This document shows positions 31,341-43,963 of a stretch of 64,000 bases of DNA, one piece after another; the first letter of the stretch is position 1; each line of letters opens with the position of its first letter. The translations under genes were made by a program, and so were the position numbers. The notes beneath the pieces were generated by a model. It was not told the origin of the DNA and searched no databases. It saw only the letters and a program-made list of their open reading frames with translations. Source of the DNA: Calcarisporiella thermophila CBS 279.70 (taxonomy: Eukaryota > Calcarisporiellomycota); the NCBI RefSeq assembly GCF_041956535.1, contig NW_027192193.1, forward strand, positions 28,792-92,791, written 5' to 3'.

Positions 31341-32232
31341 AAACATATTAAAAAAATGGATGATATTGTTTAAACTTATAATATATATAGATTTAGGAAT
31401 ATTTTTTCAATGCATCAGGTCCGTTTTTATTTACGGTAGTTTTGTATTGGTGCAAATTAATGTACCTATTTCAGATATACCAGTACTATTAAGCGAATTT
31501 AACAAAATAAAATACTTTAATCCATGCAAAGTGAAGTGGTTTTTTTATTATTTCCGAGTTCATAAATTTCGTCCTTGGACCATTTGATAATTCATTTGTT
31601 TGTTTTCATATATGGTGATGATATTACTCTTTCGTTCAGTTTTTTCAAATGGTAAAGGCTTTTTTGGTACAATATTAAAGTGTACGGCATATGTTAATTA
31701 GAAGGATTGACACAGAGCAATCGCCATTTATTTTGAACTTTCTATAAAGCTTAAGTCGGGTGGAACCAAATGCCATGCATTTTTCAATCCGTTATGGTAT
31801 ACTGAAAATATTATGCAGATTTAATAGCTCTGAAAAATCATTTATTGATTTTCATGAATATAGATTAAACAAATAGGTTTATGTTAAATTTATGTGTTAT
31901 AGTTTATCAACCCTTAAATTACACTATTTATACTTGCAACGAGTGGCTAAATACAAACTTTAATTCTCAATCCAAAAATATCCCAACTATGCGAATCAAA
32001 GCCTTTCTGATGTCGTCACCAAATTCCATTCTTCTACATTTTACGCGTTTATTTGTTACATTGTTACTGTAGCATTTCTGTTATTTTAAATAAGATATTT
32101 CGCGTCTCCCTCTCTTCTACTCCATTTAATTAAAAAAATTCCCGCATTTAACTTGTATTTTTTTCCTCAATACCTCGTAATTAAAATACCTTTATACAGA
32201 TAGTTGAGGCCATAGTTGGAGCGCCATAGGTT
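31341..32232. other. AT-rich region upstream of the kinesin gene
   Basis: About 890 bases, strongly AT-rich, with no supported gene. Two small open frames (31360-31587, 31881-32072) consist mostly of Phe, Ile and Tyr codons, as expected from AT-rich DNA. The last 150 bases, pyrimidine-rich near 32095-32170, are probably the kinesin promoter. Confidence 0.4.
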
Positions 32233-35200
32233 ATGGAGTCCAATAATAAGATTAACGTGGCCATTAGAGTGCGGCCATTAAATGACCGTGAACTTCAAAA
32301 CGACCAAAAGATAGCATGGAGAGTACAAAATAATACAATAATACAGGGAAATTTGAATGATGAACGGCCAATTCTCGGCTCAACCTATACCTTTGGTGAG
32401 TTATCAGTTTTGATTGAATTATCTCGTTTGCGGTTGAAACAAGAAAATTATTTTTTTACGCGTTAATTGTACATGAATTGCTAATTGTTATCTATTTGTA
32501 CTTTTCCAATAACAGATAAGATCTTCTGGGGGGAGGTGAAGAATGAGCAAGTACATGCATCAATAGCTCGCAATATTATACTTTCTTCAATGGCAGGAAT
32601 GAATGGTATTATTTCTTTTATATTTTATTTGTGTTCTGATTAAAGGGTAAATTCATCTCAATTTAGGAACAATATTTGCATATGGACAAACCTCTTCAGG
32701 GAAAACGGTAGGCTATTTTATTATATTTGTTTGTTTAAACATTATTAAAGTGATTTACGCGTATTGATAGTATACAATGCATGGAACCAAAGAAGAACCA
32801 GGCATAATTCCTTTAGCAATTCGAGATATTTTCCAATATATTATGAATGTAAGTTAACTTTTCACTATGTGTGTATTCAGAATGATAGTTTTTTATTTCA
32901 TCGTGCACAGACGCCAGACCGTGAATTTCTGCTGCGAGTATCATATTTGGAGATTTATAACGAAGTAATCCGTGATTTGATTAATCCTGAGAACGATAAC
33001 CTGAAAATCAAGGAAAGCCCAAACGTGAGTTTTAATATTTTATGTTGAATTATTCATATCTATCTCATTTGTAAACGGTATTTTGTATCCAGAGAGAGAT
33101 CTTTGTCGGCAACCTTACTGAGAAAATAGTCCTCTCCGCAAAAGATGTTCTTTCAATCTTGCAGCGCGGTGAGAGTAACCGACACGTCGGTGAAACAAAT
33201 ATGAATGAGCGAAGTAGTCGCTCACATACAATCTTTCGCATGGTATTAATTGCAATAATTACATTCTATTATCTTATTTTGATTCATACAATTTTTTTTA
33301 CCTATTGATAGATTATTGAAAGTCGCGAACGCAACCGAAAGACTGACCAGAAGAAGCAATCCTACACCGGCGCAGTCAAAGTCTCTTGCTTAGTAAATAT
33401 TAGATTGAAAAAAATTATACTTTTGTATACCTATTCACTGAATCCAAATTATATACTCTTTTTTATATGTAGAATCTGGTAGATCTAGCAGGTTCTGAGC
33501 GCGTTGGGCAAACAGGTGCTGAAGGCATTCGGCTTAAGGAGGGCGGCCATATCAATAAGAGCTTGTTAACACTCGGAACTGTAATTGCGAAACTTTCAGA
33601 GTACGGTAGTGACAGGTATTTTGGCTTGTGAATTCGAAGTTTTCTTTAATTAACAATCTAATTTTATGTATAGGGGTCATATTCCTTATCGTGATTCTAA
33701 GCTCACTCGAATCCTTCAACCTTCCCTTGGCGGTAATGCACGTACGGCAATTATCTGTACGATCTCACCAGCCAGTGGATACACAGATGAAACGTTAAGC
33801 ACATTAAAGTTTGCTAGTCGTGCCAAGAATATTGAGAATCAACCTGAAATTAACGAGGTGCTTTCTGAAGAAGCACTACTTAAGAAATACCGACGTGAAA
33901 TTAGCAATTTGAAACGCCAATTAGACGAGGTAAAGCCCAATTTATTTTTAACTACTGACGACCATAGACACCGGCTAAAGTTCATTTTATATAGGCAAAT
34001 AATAAACAGAATGATGAGAATCGGGCAAATAAACGCAAGCGTATAGATAAGGTATGGTTTGTCTTTGATTAGATACCGAAGTAACTTATTCCTTAGCCTC
34101 CATATTAACTTCTTTTCCTTATACTAGGAGTCAGAGAAATTAAGAGAGGAAAAGGAGCAGGAGCGTTTGCGATATGAAGAGCTAAAACGTATGATATTGC
34201 ATTCATCACGAGTCGAAACAGGTGCTGTACAAGAAGAGATCCGTCGTCAAACATGGCACCCTGGGATGGCTGAGCAAAGCGCTACATCTTCAGCTATAAC
34301 TCAAGCTAGTCGAAAACGAAAATCGAATTGCTCCACTCAGTCTACTACAGGCGAGGTCGAGGAAGAGTCAATTCCATTGCTTGCCGCTAAGCGCCAGCTT
34401 GAAACTCAAAAGGAAAAGATTAAAGAAATCGAGCGGGTGGCAGGCGAAAAGGGGTCCGAAGCCGAGTTAGCCAAACATAAGCTTGAGATTCAGACAGCCA
34501 GAGCAGAAGAGCTAGCACAAAAAGTTGCCGAGATGGAGACAGAAGCAGAAACCGTCAAGCATGAGCTCGAGTCTCAAAGCATCAAAATGAAAGAACTCTA
34601 TCAGATCATTTCCGAAAAGGATGCCCAACTGAAAGACCTCGAAAGTTCTATCGCAGAGAAAAATGCGGAATCTGAAGCAATAAGAGCTGAGCTCGAAGCA
34701 CAATCAATTAAAGTATTAGACCTCTCTAATACTATAGCTGAAACCGAGTCTCATGTGAAATCACTCGAAAATAATGTCCACACGAAGACCATTGAAGCAG
34801 AGGAGGCCAAGCGTAAACTCGAAGAGAATAACTTCGCGTTGATTGAGCTTTCCCAGGAGATTTCCAGAAAGGATACCCAAATGAAGTCATTAGAGCTTGA
34901 GGTTCAGCAAAAAAACGATCAGGCTAACGCAACCCAACGTGACCTCGAGGAGCAGATGACCAAACTGAACGAACTTAGGGATATTCTTTCCGAAAAGTGT
35001 GGCCAGATACAATCACTAGAGCGGGACTTGTCTGATAAAAATGCCCAGGCTGAATCGACTAAGCGAGAACTAGAAGAACAAGTTCGTAGAGTGGAAGAAT
35101 TGTTGCAAGAGCTCAACGAAAAAACTTCTCAAATGACAATATTGAAGAATGAAGTTTCCGAGAAGGATTCTCTGGTTGGAGCGGTCAAGCTTGAGCTTGA

Positions 35201-38200
35201 AGAGAAAGCATCCAAATTGGGTGGGCTATCGCAGGTTCTTAGCGAAAAAGAAGACCAGATAAAGGCGCTTGAGCACGCGATTGTCGAAAAAGATGCAGAA
35301 GGTGAAGCCCAGAGACTCGAGATTGAATCACAAACGGTCAGGGTCGAAGAGCTAGTTCAGAAACTTTCTGAAAAAGACTCCCTAATGAAGACATTCGAAC
35401 TGGATATCGTTGCGAAGACCTCAGAGATAGAAGAGGTCAAGCGTGAGCTTGAAGTACAGTTGGAAAAGATGAGTAAGCTCGATAGGATATCGTCAGAAAA
35501 AGATGCCCAGATTGAAACGCTCCAATGTATAATCGCAGAACGAGAAGCTGAACTGAAATCCCTTGAGACAACGGTTAATGAGAGAGAGATCGAAGCCAAA
35601 CAGCTGTTATCTGCGCAGGCTGAAAAAGATTCTGAAATGGAGCTATTGAAGAGGCGTACAGAAGAACTCTCGACGGCTCTAGAAGTCTCCACTCATCAAC
35701 TCCAAGAGCTTGTGCAAAAAGCTGAGGAAAGAGAGAAGACCTGGTCACGTGAAAAATCAGAGCTAGAAGCACGCCTTATCGAGTCGGAAGCCAACTTTGT
35801 AGCAGCAAAGGAAAATACAGAACAATTGGTAGTGGTTAATGATTCTACAATTCGAAATCTCCAAGAACGTATCATCGAACTGGAAGAGCAACAAGTTCAA
35901 TTGGTATCTGAGAAGGAAGGTCTTGAAAAAGCTATTGTCGAGAAGGATGCTGAAGCAGAAGTGTTAAACAAGCAAGCTGAAGAGCTCCGGCTAGAATACG
36001 CCGTCACCCAAGATATGCTTCGAGATTACAATTTGGAGGCCGAAAAGAGACAGATTTTATGGGCATCAGAAAAAGATGAATTGCAAACCCACGTCGTAAA
36101 GATAGAGTCAGAGAATGCGGACTTAAGGATAAAAGTGGAGGCAATGTTGAACGAAGTCAGCGATTTCCAAAGTAAACTTCAAGATCAAGCGCTTGTGATG
36201 CAACAAAAAGATGAAGAAATCGCCGGCCTACGAGCTCAGATGACCGAGTCAACACACGCGCTCCAAATCGCCCTAAGCGAACTGGAAACGAAGAGGAACC
36301 AGGTTGACAAGCTTGACTACGCTAAAGCTGAATTAGAGAAGCATATTCAATTGCTCGAGACGAAGATTAGCGAGAAGGAAGCCATGTTTGAGGCAGCTGT
36401 CTCGGAAAGAGATGTGACTCTAGGACTCAAGCTACAGGAGTTCGAGAGTCTGGTATCAAGACTAACGGAAGAGAAGGCTGCACTCGAGAATGCAGTTGCG
36501 GAAAATGAATCTAAGCTCCAGTTGATTATCTCCGAGAAAGATGCGCTTCTCGAGGCAACTGTTGCTGATAAGCATTTAGCTCTTTCGAATAAGGCAGCGG
36601 AGGTAGAATCATTGACTGTACAGCTTGCTGAGGAGAAAGAATCCACACAACAAATTAGGAAGCAATATGAAGAGGCCAAAGGAGAGTGCGCTACTCTTGG
36701 GAAACAATATGAAGAGCTTCAAGATAAATGCAAGAAGTTAGAGTGCATGATGGAAAATCTCGAGAATGTTTTGTGGATGTCGGAGGAGGAGATATGCAAT
36801 GGGTTAAGCAAACTTGACCGCTTGGAGGCCCAGAAGAAGGGTGTTGAAGCAGAGCTGTCCGCGACCTCGACTCGAATCAAAGAGCTGGAAGAGCAACTTG
36901 TAGCGTCCAAACATGAACTCTCAGAGGAGAAATTCTGGAGCGAGCGAGTTCGATGCGAAGCGGACGCCATTTCAAAGTGGTACGAGGAGGAGAAATCAAA
37001 AAGAGAAGCAGCTGAAGAGCGCATCAAAGAATTCCCTGACCTTCAGAATCGTGTGGATGAACTTGCCACATCCAATGCAGAGCTCCGTAAACACTTGGAA
37101 GATGCTGAACGACGGGCCATGGAATTTGAAGAGAGCAAGGCTGCAGCCGTATCTGAAATGAATGGGCTCATCGCTGAGCTCAAGCACGCACAAGGGCTCT
37201 TGTCAATGAAAACCGTTGAAACTGAGGCACGTAGTGCCGAAATTGCTAACCTCTGGCGTCGAGCTGAAGAATTGGCCGAGGCGAATGCGGATCTTCACGG
37301 GCGATTGGAAAAAGCTGGACAACAAGTTGCAGAGCTTGAGGAGGGCAAAGTTACTGCCAATTCTCAACTGAATAGCCTTACCTTGGAACTGAAAACGACG
37401 AGAGAACAATTGGAGGCAAAATCACTGGAGGTCAATGCACTGGCAACTAAGCTGGCTGACTTGGAGATCGCTTTCAATGAAATTCAAGTTAACTTCTCGC
37501 AATGCGAACAAGAGCGTGATAGACTGTCTAGCTATGTACCCGATCTCGACACTGAGCTTCAACAGACGCGTAACCTTCTGGAGACAAAAATTGCAGAATC
37601 AGGCATCTTGGAGTCTAAATTATCAGAGGCAGAGATTGAGATGGCAAAGATGCAGGAAAAATTGGCTCAGAACGACCGAGAGCGAGAGAATATTATGCAG
37701 GAGTTGCCCGGTCTCACTTTGGAATTGCAACAGACCCGAGACCACTTGGCTTCGAAGTCTCTCGAGATCGAGGAGATGAACAGGAAATTAGCGGAAGCAA
37801 GTGTAACCATTGAGGATTTACAAACGCGGCTCGCTACAAGTGAACGGGAACGAGAACAGTTGATTGCAGAAGTACCTGATCTCGCCATTGAGCTAAGGCA
37901 GGTGCGGGAAGAGTTGGCTGCTAAGTCAGCTGAACTAGAGACGCTCCATCTGCAACGATCTGAAACAGAAATAGCCATGAGAGAAGCAAACGATCAACTC
38001 ATACCGGCTGAGAGTGAACCAGGAGACCTAGCTTCTGGAGGGTTAGATCTAAGCAGTGAGCTCGCACGTGCGCAAGGTCTTCTGTCGTCAAATACCACAG
38101 AAACGAATACCCTGGAGACCAAGATTAGCGAGATGGAAGAGTTAGTCGCCGAGCTCAGAGCGCGTATTGCCCAACATGAAAATGAACGAGAACAGATGGA

Positions 38201-38847
38201 GTCGGACTTGAGAAACGCGCGCCATAAATTGGAGAAGCTTTCAAAATACAAGCAAGACTATTCCACGATATCGCACTCATTCAATGAGATGCAGACGTCG
38301 TTGCAAAACATGGAGGTCTTATGTGAGGAGAAGATCGCAAGTGAGGAGCAAATGCGTCAAGCTCTTGACACCATTATGCAAGAGAAAGAGGTCTTGATGG
38401 CCAGGCTAAAGGACGCAGAGAAGGCTGCAGAGGATGCAAAGGCTGCGGTTGCAGGTGCTTTGAAAGAGAAGTCAATGCTTGAAAAGTCGATAGCGGAGAT
38501 GGCAACCGAAGAAAAGACATCCAAACGTCAATTCGCCTTGAAAGATATCACCAACGAGAAGAATATTGCCCCAGTAAATGAAAAGAAGGTTTCTGAGAAG
38601 AAGTATGAGAACAAGCGTTCCGCTCCGGTGGATGAAACGAAGCACGAAGAAATTGAGAATGTGAAGGTAACCATTCTAAGCATTCGTTGTCCTTTAGTTT
38701 CTTGCATCTAACCACCTTCATGTTGTTTGTATCTCCCCTCAGACTGTACGTAATCGTAGGTTGCAAGCACGAATGGCTCGTCGAGCAAATGCCGCAGCCG
38801 CACAAGCAAACAAGACCACCTCGCCCGAGGAATGTAATAACCAATAG
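32233..38847 (+). CDS. Kinesin-7 / CENP-E-like motor protein
   Basis: Twelve exons (32233-32395, 32516-32605, 32667-32707, 32771-32848, 32911-33024, 33093-33242, 33312-33392, 33473-33615, 33674-33929, 33995-34051, 34128-38666, 38743-38847) give 1938 aa. The motor domain (about residues 5-335) is N-terminal. It has the P-loop GQTSSGKT at 91-98, switch I NERSSRSH, switch [11 protein letters not shown] and [20 protein letters not shown]. The neck and first coil ([20 protein letters not shown]) match CENP-E. A single 4.5-kb exon encodes an almost unbroken coiled coil with strict 42-residue repeats. The last exon is basic ([14 protein letters not shown]). Kinesin-7 motors walk to microtubule plus ends and help chromosome alignment or microtubule tip delivery. 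Introns are confined to the motor region and the last coding exon. No CaaX box is present at the C-terminus. Confidence 0.93.
34395..35570 (+). repeat. Tandem 28- and 42-residue coiled-coil repeats in the kinesin
   Basis: Two 28-residue units (34395-34562) are followed by eight consecutive 42-residue units (34563-35570, 126 bp each). Each unit starts ELExQ or similar, has SEKDxQ near position 17-22, LE near 25-27, and ends with an AxxxKR-type segment. No gaps break the register. 28 and 42 residues are four and six heptads, so the coil stays in phase. Confidence 0.85.
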
Positions 38848-39629
38848 TCATTTATTCCCATTAATTATACTAGAGTGAAAAATGGGATGTTCACCATTTG
38901 TTGATACTCCGTCTTCTTTTTTATTCTACTTGCATCAAGTTTTTAAATATGGATGATATTCCCTTTTTTTATTATTATATGATTATTTGACATATATCTC
39001 AATGAGGGTGTCTTTTGATTTTAATTAGCTCTTTCCCTTAAGATTCAGAGTGCTATCGATTTGTTTGTAAATTAGAAATACCTAATTGTTTTTTTTCGAA
39101 TTCGAATATATTTTATTTGTTATTGTGTTTTGCTATAGAATTGAATTCACCCCAAAAGATTAAACCAAATGATCTGCTAAAGTGAAGTACTGGCTACGAA
39201 CCCGGCTAAAAATCATTCCCAATACACTTAGCTATAATATAGACGCGCTTATATTAGAAATCCTCATCAGTTGGAAATTAGGAATCCGGTATTAAATATT
39301 TAATGACGGAAATGGATGAGCGCCATAAATATCATGTTCGCTCTAAGAATTTAAAATAAATACAATTGTATATAATGTCAACCGTTTGCTACTGTAAAGA
39401 GATAATAGGGAAACATTCATGGTTGACAACCCAAATTCTTTCTCAAAAATAATTAGAGATATTTAAGGTGGACTCTAAATTAGATCGCGAAGACTATTTT
39501 CGGCCAGAGCAGAATTTTATGCAATGCATGCTCCGAAAAAAATTCGTTCATGGCAAAGCCAATCAGAACGCCTGCAAACTTGGGTATGATTGAATCCCAA
39601 AGTACTAGCTGTACTCTTGAGTGAGGCGA
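38848..39629. other. Intergenic region between convergent genes
   Basis: About 780 AT-rich bases between the kinesin stop and the stop of the reverse-strand F-box gene. T-rich stretches at about 38920-38975 and 39085-39120 may be 3' processing signals. No other feature is visible. Confidence 0.4.
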
Positions 39630-40815
39630 CTAATCGTCGAATTCCTCAACATCCTCTTTCATCACCACAAGGAATCTTCCTTCCCCTTTTCCGAAGCTCA
39701 TACTTTTTAGCCCCCCAAGAAAATGGGCCTCTCTGTGCAGCTCCTTCCTCTGATAGCTTGTCAGGCCAGGGGGGAACCGCAATACCTTCCCCACAGGATC
39801 TTCCCAAAATCTACGCAACGCATCGGACTGAGACGTGGACCAGGCATAAGGATTAGGAGTGCGAGAAGTTGAGCGAAAGTAATGCTCTGGAGTGACATAA
39901 GGTGCTAAAATGGTACGATGGAAGTCCTCAATCCCCTTGCCTCGGTTGATACGCCGGCGTCTTTGGCGCCGGTTCTTTTTCCCAGGTGACAAATCTTCTT
40001 CTTCATCGCTGAGAATCTGGTGGTTATTTCCGTTGTCTTCCTTATCAGAATCCTCATCTATGTTTTCATCCGGGGAAGACTGGTGTTGATTGTACGCAGA
40101 GGTTGCATACATAGAATCGTCTTCCAAAGTGAGCAGTCTGTGGCTTCTCCTTCGTTTCCATTCTCTGTTTTCAGCATGACTAAGCAAGTATATCCAGTCA
40201 GTATTTAGGCATCCTCTTAGCTGTTGCTAATGACAATACCTGAAGGGAAAGAGACGTCCAAGTACGGACCAAATAACTGCTAGCTGTCTCCGGCAACTTC
40301 TTTTTTCTTCTTGTACCCAAGAATTCCATGTCACCCATGCTATGGAGAGAGCACGGCCCTTTCGTCCAACAGTGCGTTGGAATGCCTCTTGATTAGTCCA
40401 ATCGTCTAGTGAAGAGTCATAACCAACCCATTCGTGCCTAATAGTAAAGTAATTAATATGAGTCGATAGAAATTTTCGATAATTCTCACATTTCATCTGT
40501 CCATTTAGTAGGTTCTTGACCGTAAGTTCTTTCTACCGCCTCATCAATATAGAGGTGGAGTTTGAAGATAACATCCTCTATTTTCACATTTTCACTATTT
40601 TTTTCTCGTGCAATCGTAACCAGGCTGAGGGGAAGGTCTTCCACTAGAACTGAAAAAAGTAACGGTCGAGCAATGGATGAGAATAATCTGCATGTGTCTT
40701 TGGAGGAGAAAAGGGTTTGGACATCGAGAAAAGATAGGATACGAGTCCATATCTCAGGTGGAAATATTTCGTCAGCATGGAATTTCTTATCTGCTTTATG
40801 GATTATTGAATTCAT
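39630..40815 (-). CDS. F-box protein with C-terminal R3H-like domain
   Basis: Three exons (40815-40490, 40437-40240, 40179-39630) with introns of 52 and 60 bp join in frame to 357 aa. Residues about 17-60 form an F-box (FPPEIWTRILSFLDVQTLFS, then CRLFSSIARPLLF), the part that binds Skp1 in SCF ubiquitin ligases. Residues about 100-175 (EWVGYDSSLDDWTNQEAF and a Trp-rich segment) are not recognised. A low-complexity acidic stretch and a basic cluster (KKNRRQRRRRINRGKG) follow; the latter could be a nuclear signal. The C-terminus (FPPGLTSYQRKELHREAHFLGGLKSMSFGKGEGRFLVV) has the R-x3-H core of an R3H domain, which binds single-stranded nucleic acid. F-box plus R3H is an unusual pairing. The gene is head to head with the coiled-coil gene over 149 bp. 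Confidence 0.75.
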
Positions 40816-40964
40816 GTCACGAAACTATATGTGGGGAATAAAGTCTTGGGCAATCTTCTTTAAAAATGAGATTGTGGCTTAGAAAATTTTGTAATTAACG
40901 CGTTTCACCTCTACTATTTTTTTCATCGGATTCAGTTTCACCTAGTTAGTTTTGAAATGAATCG
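40816..40964. promoter_or_regulatory. Short bidirectional promoter region
   Basis: Only 149 bases separate the start codons of the F-box gene (reverse) and the coiled-coil gene (forward), so both promoters must share this DNA. A T-rich tract lies at 40915-40926. No specific factor site is claimed. Confidence 0.5.
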
Positions 40965-42525
40965 ATGAATTTTACTAAATATTCTTCTATTCCGCATCAA
41001 GTAAGTGGCCAATATGAGGAATCAGTAAAGCTATTCTTCTAAACGATAGATTGTTTGTCAGGGCAACGGAGAGTTTCATTCGCAATATGAAGTGGACAAC
41101 CTTTTGGCACAAATAGGATCACCAACCTGCCAAGGTTAGTCGACCTGTCTCTCCTGTAGTATTTCTTTTTTTTTTCTTCTTTGCTAATTTCCTGCCTGTT
41201 TGTAATAGATTCAGAGAAACTTCAAAATTTTGAACAAGAAGTAACCTCAATACAGGACCTCAACCTGCTAAAACGTTTATTAATCGACAAGGAACGTGAA
41301 AAAATAGCAACGGTAAACGATCTACAAGTTGCTGCGCGTTTAGGATTGGCGCTCTCGGAAGCCAACGAGCAGATGCAGTCCAAATTAAATGAGGTTATGG
41401 AAGCTGAGTCAGAGACTAAGGCTAAAGTATATACAAAACTGCATTTCATTTTAGGCTCAAACGCTGAATTGAATATTGGACTCAAATAGCTAGCATCACT
41501 TGAAGAAGAAAATCGAAAGCTTCAGTCGGAAATTTCCTTTCTTCCCCTCGATATCACCACTGGTCATCCTTCTCCATCTAGCAATCGAAATGAACAGGCA
41601 AAACTCCGCCTGAATAAAGAACTAGAATCGGCTCGACGAGAACTGACACTACTTTCTGCCCAATTCAATGACATGGCGGCGGAATTAAATGACAATAGGA
41701 ATAAAGTTAAGTTTTATGCTAAACGATTGGGTATGTAATCTGAAATTATGCACAATGAGCAAGCTATTCTAATGACTGAGTTTTCTAGCTGAAGTGGAGC
41801 AGAATCTCGCCCAGACACAGGAGCAGAATGTCAATTTACAAATATTGCTAGAGAAAGCTATGAACACCCAAAAGCAGTCGAGTTCAAGTACCACCCACAC
41901 AGTCAAGACGATTCAAGTGGATATGAACAAGGTAACCTTTATTGTCTTTTTTGATTGAGAGACCAACTCCTTATACCACAACGCATAGTTGATACAAGAG
42001 AACGAGCACCTTCGATCTCATATCTCCGAGCTCGAGTCTCGCCAAGCTCAATGCGAGGAAAAGATTGGAGCTTACTCGCAGCTCCTCGTTGAGATGCAGC
42101 ATACCATGCACACCCTCGTTGAGATTAATCGAAATAGCGAGGATTCGATGTCATACTCTACCAGTTTTAGCGCGCAAAGCGATGAAAATCCAGTCACCCT
42201 AGCCAAGGCGTTATCAAAGGAGTTCGAGGATGATTTCCACAAGGTGATTGCCCAACGCTTCCACTCTCCCTCCACAAGCCCCACTTCCTCCTCATCAACA
42301 CAACGAGCTACCTCGCCATATCATTCTCTTACAATGGAAGATATTAAACGTGCAGGTGAGGGTCTGAGGTATCTGTTGTCCTCCCAAAGAGACCAAGTTA
42401 CCCAAATGGGAAAGAATAGCAATGAAAGCGCTCTACTGCCGTCTTTGACCCCTGGATCTCCGCGGGTCATCACTCGGTACAGCCTTTCCTCAGCACCCAA
42501 GAGAAAACCCTCCAAAAAGCGATAA
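40965..42525 (+). CDS. Coiled-coil protein with CC1-box-like motif, possible dynein adaptor
   Basis: Six exons (40965-41000, 41062-41134, 41209-41426, 41490-41730, 41789-41931, 41989-42525) join in frame to 415 aa. Residues about 37-300 are predicted coiled coil. At 75-85 the segment LQVAARLGLAL contains AARLG at 78-82, which fits the CC1 box (AAxxG) by which BICD, TRAK/HAP1 and Spindly-type adaptors contact dynein light intermediate chain. Further on LASLEEENRKLQ and FNDMAAELNDNRNKV recall the same adaptor class. The C-terminal 110 residues are Ser/Thr/Pro-rich, with no recognised cargo domain. If correct, the protein would link cargo to dynein and dynactin. No exact family name can be given. 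The short first exon (12 codons) is supported by frame and splice signals only. Confidence 0.7.
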
Positions 42526-42869
42526 CTATTTCCGATAGATCACATATATACTCAATTTATGCACTACCTGTATATATTTAATTTCCTTGCCTTTCCCTTT
42601 TCTAGCTGCCTCCATCTGGAGATTTTGAGAAGACACTATTTCTGTTAGCTTTCGATTCGTTTTCTCTCTCTTATAATATTTACTGCCACGTTTTCATCCA
42701 CTTAACTTTATTTTAGCTATTTGTTATTTGTTCACCCTAACTCATTTATAGCTTAATACAATTATACCTAATATTTTTTATTTATTTTTTCTTGGAATAA
42801 AAAAAAATAGAATATCAAATACGAGGTACAGGGGGACTGAGGGTACATTTCACATTTTCACAAAAGGGC
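42526..42869. other. Spacer between convergent genes
   Basis: About 340 AT-rich bases that hold the 3' untranslated regions of the coiled-coil gene and RPL10. Nothing else is seen. Confidence 0.5.
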
Positions 42870-43753
<884 letters not shown>

Positions 43754-43963
43754 CTATGAAGAGACAAGAGATATTATCCTCATTTTATATATTGGGCATA
43801 CAACGTTCTCGAAAGCTGACAAATTAATCGATTATTCATCAAGCGAGAAATTTTTTGCCACCTCACCAAATCAAGTCAACCATACAAAAAATGGGTAATG
43901 TTCGATAAGTGAAGAATATAACAGTGGAAAATTGGGAAATTAGAGGTTGTTCTATAGAAATGT

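Noticed and set aside
35357-36679. Ser-rich reverse open frames inside the kinesin coiled coil
   Set aside because: They are antisense of Glu/Lys/Leu codons in the long kinesin exon and have no independent evidence.
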